Origin: JBDTCS01 sp039923455
GTDB lineage: Bacteria; Bacteroidota; Ignavibacteria; Palsa-1295
NCBI GenBank assembly: GCA_039923455.1
Contig: JBDTCS010000163.1
Coordinates: forward strand, 1-8,018
Direction of reading: 5' to 3'
DNA: 8,018 nucleotides
Positions within the stretch are counted from its first letter, which is position 1, and each line of letters starts with the position of its first letter. Positions 6,447 to 8,018 of the stretch are shown here, one piece after another. The translations under genes and the position numbers were made by a program. The notes under the pieces are model-generated. The model made no database searches. It had not been told where the DNA came from and saw only the letters and a program-made list of their open reading frames with translations.

Positions 6447-6463
6447 CTGATCTGATAGATCAG
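6447..6463. repeat. 7-bp inverted repeat merging into the tandem repeats
   Basis: CTGATCT (6447-6453) and AGATCAG (6457-6463) are perfect inverted repeats around a 3-nt centre. The right arm is also the core of the first 14-bp tandem unit, so all three units carry the same half-site AGATCAG while only the first has its inverted partner. Confidence 0.7.
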
Positions 6464-6497
6464 TTTTGGTAGATCAGTTTTGGTAGATCAGTTTTGA
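6456..6497 (+). repeat. Three tandem 14-bp repeats upstream of ftsK
   Basis: TAGATCAGTTTTGG occurs at 6456-6469 and 6470-6483, and with one change in the last base at 6484-6497. The array ends 67 bp before the ftsK ATG and lies in its presumed promoter or leader. The unit length is not a multiple of three and no frame here is coding. Its position suggests iterated binding sites, or simply a small tandem duplication. It sits in a cluster of nine GATC sites between 6393 and 6499. Confidence 0.9.
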
Positions 6498-6564
6498 TCT
6501 TTGCGAAAGAAGAGTTTTCTTGGACTCCTTCTTTACACGCATTTTAACGGCCGAGAGTACTATT

Positions 6565-8018
6565 ATGCCCGAGGATTTCGACTCCACTGAAAGCCCATTT
6601 ATTCGTATCTCACGCTCCGGAGATGCCGGCACCACGACACACGCGACCGAACGACCGGCACGCACTTCATCACGCGCAACTGCTGCACGTCGGTCGGCAC
6701 CTGCCATCGATGTTGATGCGGAAGAGCCATCGTATGATGACGCTGAGCCAGCAAAAGCTCGACGCACTCGCACGCGACCCATGCCGCGACGACTTTCTGA
6801 AGAGCCACTTCCGGCAGCACCACGTGCAGCTCGGACAACCGCGAAGCCTACTGCGACAAGCGTTCAAGGCAACACCGAGCAGATCGCGATGAACCTCAAG
6901 GCTCCGCGCAAAAAGCCCGACACGACTGTGAAGCAACGACAAGTCGCCGGCTTGATTCTTATCGTCGGAGCGCTGCTTGTTGCAATGGCGATCATCAGCT
7001 ATACACCGAACGATGCGGCATCTGCCGAGACGAAATTCACCGATCTACCGGCGATCTTTACTCGGACAAATCCGATCGTCAATGCACACGCGGATACAGC
7101 GCAGAACTGGCTCTCGCTGATGGGCGCAATGCTTGCAGATTTTCTGATCAACAAGACGATCGGTTATGCCGCGATCATTTATCCAATTTTTCTTGGATGT
7201 TGGTCACTCGCACTTTTTCGCTTTACGACAAAGCAGCGTCGACGGCTGACACTCGCGACTTCGTTCTTTCTGATCACAGCAATTCTTTTTAGTGCAACCA
7301 TCGGGACTACGCAGCTCATAAATGCGTTGCCGCACTTACCGCGAGAGTGGTCGGGGGCGGTTGGGCAATTTATGGGCATCACGTTTACCAGACTCATTGG
7401 TGCGGCAGGGGCACTCATTATTTACCTTACAGCATTCATTGTAACACTCGTCTTCTCGATCGATCTCGATATCGAGCGAACATTTCTGCGTCTCAAAGGC
7501 TGGTACTCTGCGGCAATCGTTAGCATGCGCCGTAGAATGATCGAGTTCTGGGAAAAGCGTGAGGCTACGCGTGAAGTGAAGTTGCAAGCAAAGGAAGCAC
7601 GTCGCGCAGAAGAAGCATTGTTCGAAAAAGAATCGGAAGATGAGCTCGATGAGTCAGATATCAGCGAGATCACACTTGAAAATGCACCGACAACTCTCAG
7701 CACCACGATAGCAAAAGCGGAATCGGAAAAACCTACACGCAGTCGCGCAACACAAGTTATTACGCCTGCCGCAAACGCGAGTTTGACTGAGCCAGCAGTG
7801 GCTGAACCGAAGATTGTGGATCAGAAGCCGACGAAGCAAGGCATTTTGCGCGACGAAGAACTCTCGAGAGAAATTCTTCCGGATCGTGGTGCACCGATCA
7901 CACCAGTAAAGATCGTCCGACTAAGCGCAGCAACACCGGACGTAGTTTTGGGCGCTCTCGCCGCGGGTGCGACAGTCGCTGAAGCAAAATCGGAAGCTAT
8001 ACAAGCCGGACTCAAAGT
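6565..8018 (+). CDS. ftsK: DNA translocase FtsK, N-terminal part (runs off the window)
   Basis: The frame opens at ATG 6565 and stays open for 484 codons plus two bases to the window end, so the 3' part is missing. Residues 1-125 are a polar A/R/P/E-rich cytoplasmic extension. Residues 126-146 (VAGLILIVGALLVAMAIISY) form the first membrane helix, ending in the ISYTPND turn typical of FtsK. Further helices lie at about 200-218, 229-250 and 270-298, which gives the FtsK four-helix domain. Residues 305-484 are a charged, Ala/Glu-rich linker with a likely coiled-coil stretch (about 325-356). FtsK couples septum formation to chromosome translocation and dimer resolution. Its RecA-like motor and gamma domains would follow beyond 8018 and are not seen, so the call rests on membrane topology and layout. 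The Shine-Dalgarno is weak (GAG at 6553-6555). The long N-terminal extension before helix 1 is unusual. An unrelated four-helix membrane protein is the main alternative. Confidence 0.8.
   Translation, partial: MPEDFDSTESPFIRISRSGDAGTTTHATERPARTSSRATAARRSAPAIDVDAEEPSYDDAEPAKARRTRTRPMPRRLSEEPLPAAPRAARTTAKPTATSVQGNTEQIAMNLKAPRKKPDTTVKQRQVAGLILIVGALLVAMAIISYTPNDAASAETKFTDLPAIFTRTNPIVNAHADTAQNWLSLMGAMLADFLINKTIGYAAIIYPIFLGCWSLALFRFTTKQRRRLTLATSFFLITAILFSATIGTTQLINALPHLPREWSGAVGQFMGITFTRLIGAAGALIIYLTAFIVTLVFSIDLDIERTFLRLKGWYSAAIVSMRRRMIEFWEKREATREVKLQAKEARRAEEALFEKESEDELDESDISEITLENAPTTLSTTIAKAESEKPTRSRATQVITPAANASLTEPAVAEPKIVDQKPTKQGILRDEELSREILPDRGAPITPVKIVRLSAATPDVVLGALAAGATVAEAKSEAIQAGLK

Larger units (their letters stand above)
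5802..6564. other. 763-bp gap with many hairpins, no supported gene
   Basis: I find no convincing protein gene here. A 120-codon open frame on the minus strand (5983-6345) has no ribosome binding site and no recognisable motif. Its S/R/K-rich product lies over the hairpins listed separately. The first 140 bp (5802-5940) hold nothing clear except a T-run at 5875-5880, and no good terminator for comB. From 5940 to 6270 there is a series of short perfect hairpins. From 6390 to 6500 there is a GATC cluster with tandem repeats ahead of ftsK. I see no tRNA and none of the hallmark sequences of RNase P RNA, tmRNA or SRP RNA. Confidence 0.6.

Noticed and set aside
6392..6501. Replication origin suggested by the GATC cluster
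   Set aside because: No DnaA boxes or AT-rich unwinding stretch are visible and no dnaA or dnaN gene is nearby. GATC is frequent throughout this window.
6520..6548. Possible sigma-70-type promoter for ftsK (TTGGAC, 17 bp, TTTAAC)
   Set aside because: Only three of six -35 bases and four of six -10 bases match the consensus, and the promoter rules of a likely Bacteroidota-type host differ. It is not strong enough to list.

Overview
The window carries six protein-coding genes on about 8 kb of roughly half-GC DNA, with two gene-free stretches that hold more structure than usual. The gene set (a CNNM/CorC-type membrane protein, an ATP-grasp-like conserved protein, an acetylornithine-type aminotransferase, a small lipoprotein, a ComB-family phosphatase and the N-terminal half of FtsK) suggests a free-living bacterium with a chromosomal backbone region. 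The ATP-grasp-like protein resembles a family I associate with Bacteroidota and relatives, and ComB homologues occur in the Chlorobi/Ignavibacteria side of that group. A Bacteroidota/Chlorobi (FCB) host is therefore my best guess, but it is inference and not proven. I see no rRNA, tRNA, transposase, phage gene or CRISPR array.

Layout. At 13-1542 (+) lies the CNNM/CBS/CorC transport-type protein. Its last 36 codons are six copies of an 18-bp repeat, and the next gene (ATP-grasp-like, ends 2728, +) starts inside that repeat in another frame, so the two genes overlap and are probably translationally coupled. They run tail to tail, 9 bp apart, into an argD-like aminotransferase (2738-3940, -). 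A 242-bp divergent spacer follows, then a small lipoprotein gene with a strong Shine-Dalgarno (4183-4620, +). The 350-bp gap 4621-4970 is T-rich and full of hairpins followed by T-runs, and leads into comB (4971-5801, +), which starts with GTG. A 763-bp gap (5802-6564) contains a dense series of perfect hairpins, a 12-bp palindrome and, just before the next gene, three tandem 14-bp repeats in a cluster of GATC sites. The ftsK gene (6565 to the window end, +) contributes its N-terminal four-helix membrane domain and linker only. The motor domains lie outside.

The genes do not form one pathway. The first two look like a functional pair by overlap. ArgD belongs to arginine (possibly also lysine) synthesis, FtsK to division and chromosome segregation, and ComB's role in bacteria is unclear. 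The less ordinary parts are the overprinted repeat at the first gene junction, the hairpin series in 5940-6270, and the repeat/GATC cluster upstream of ftsK.
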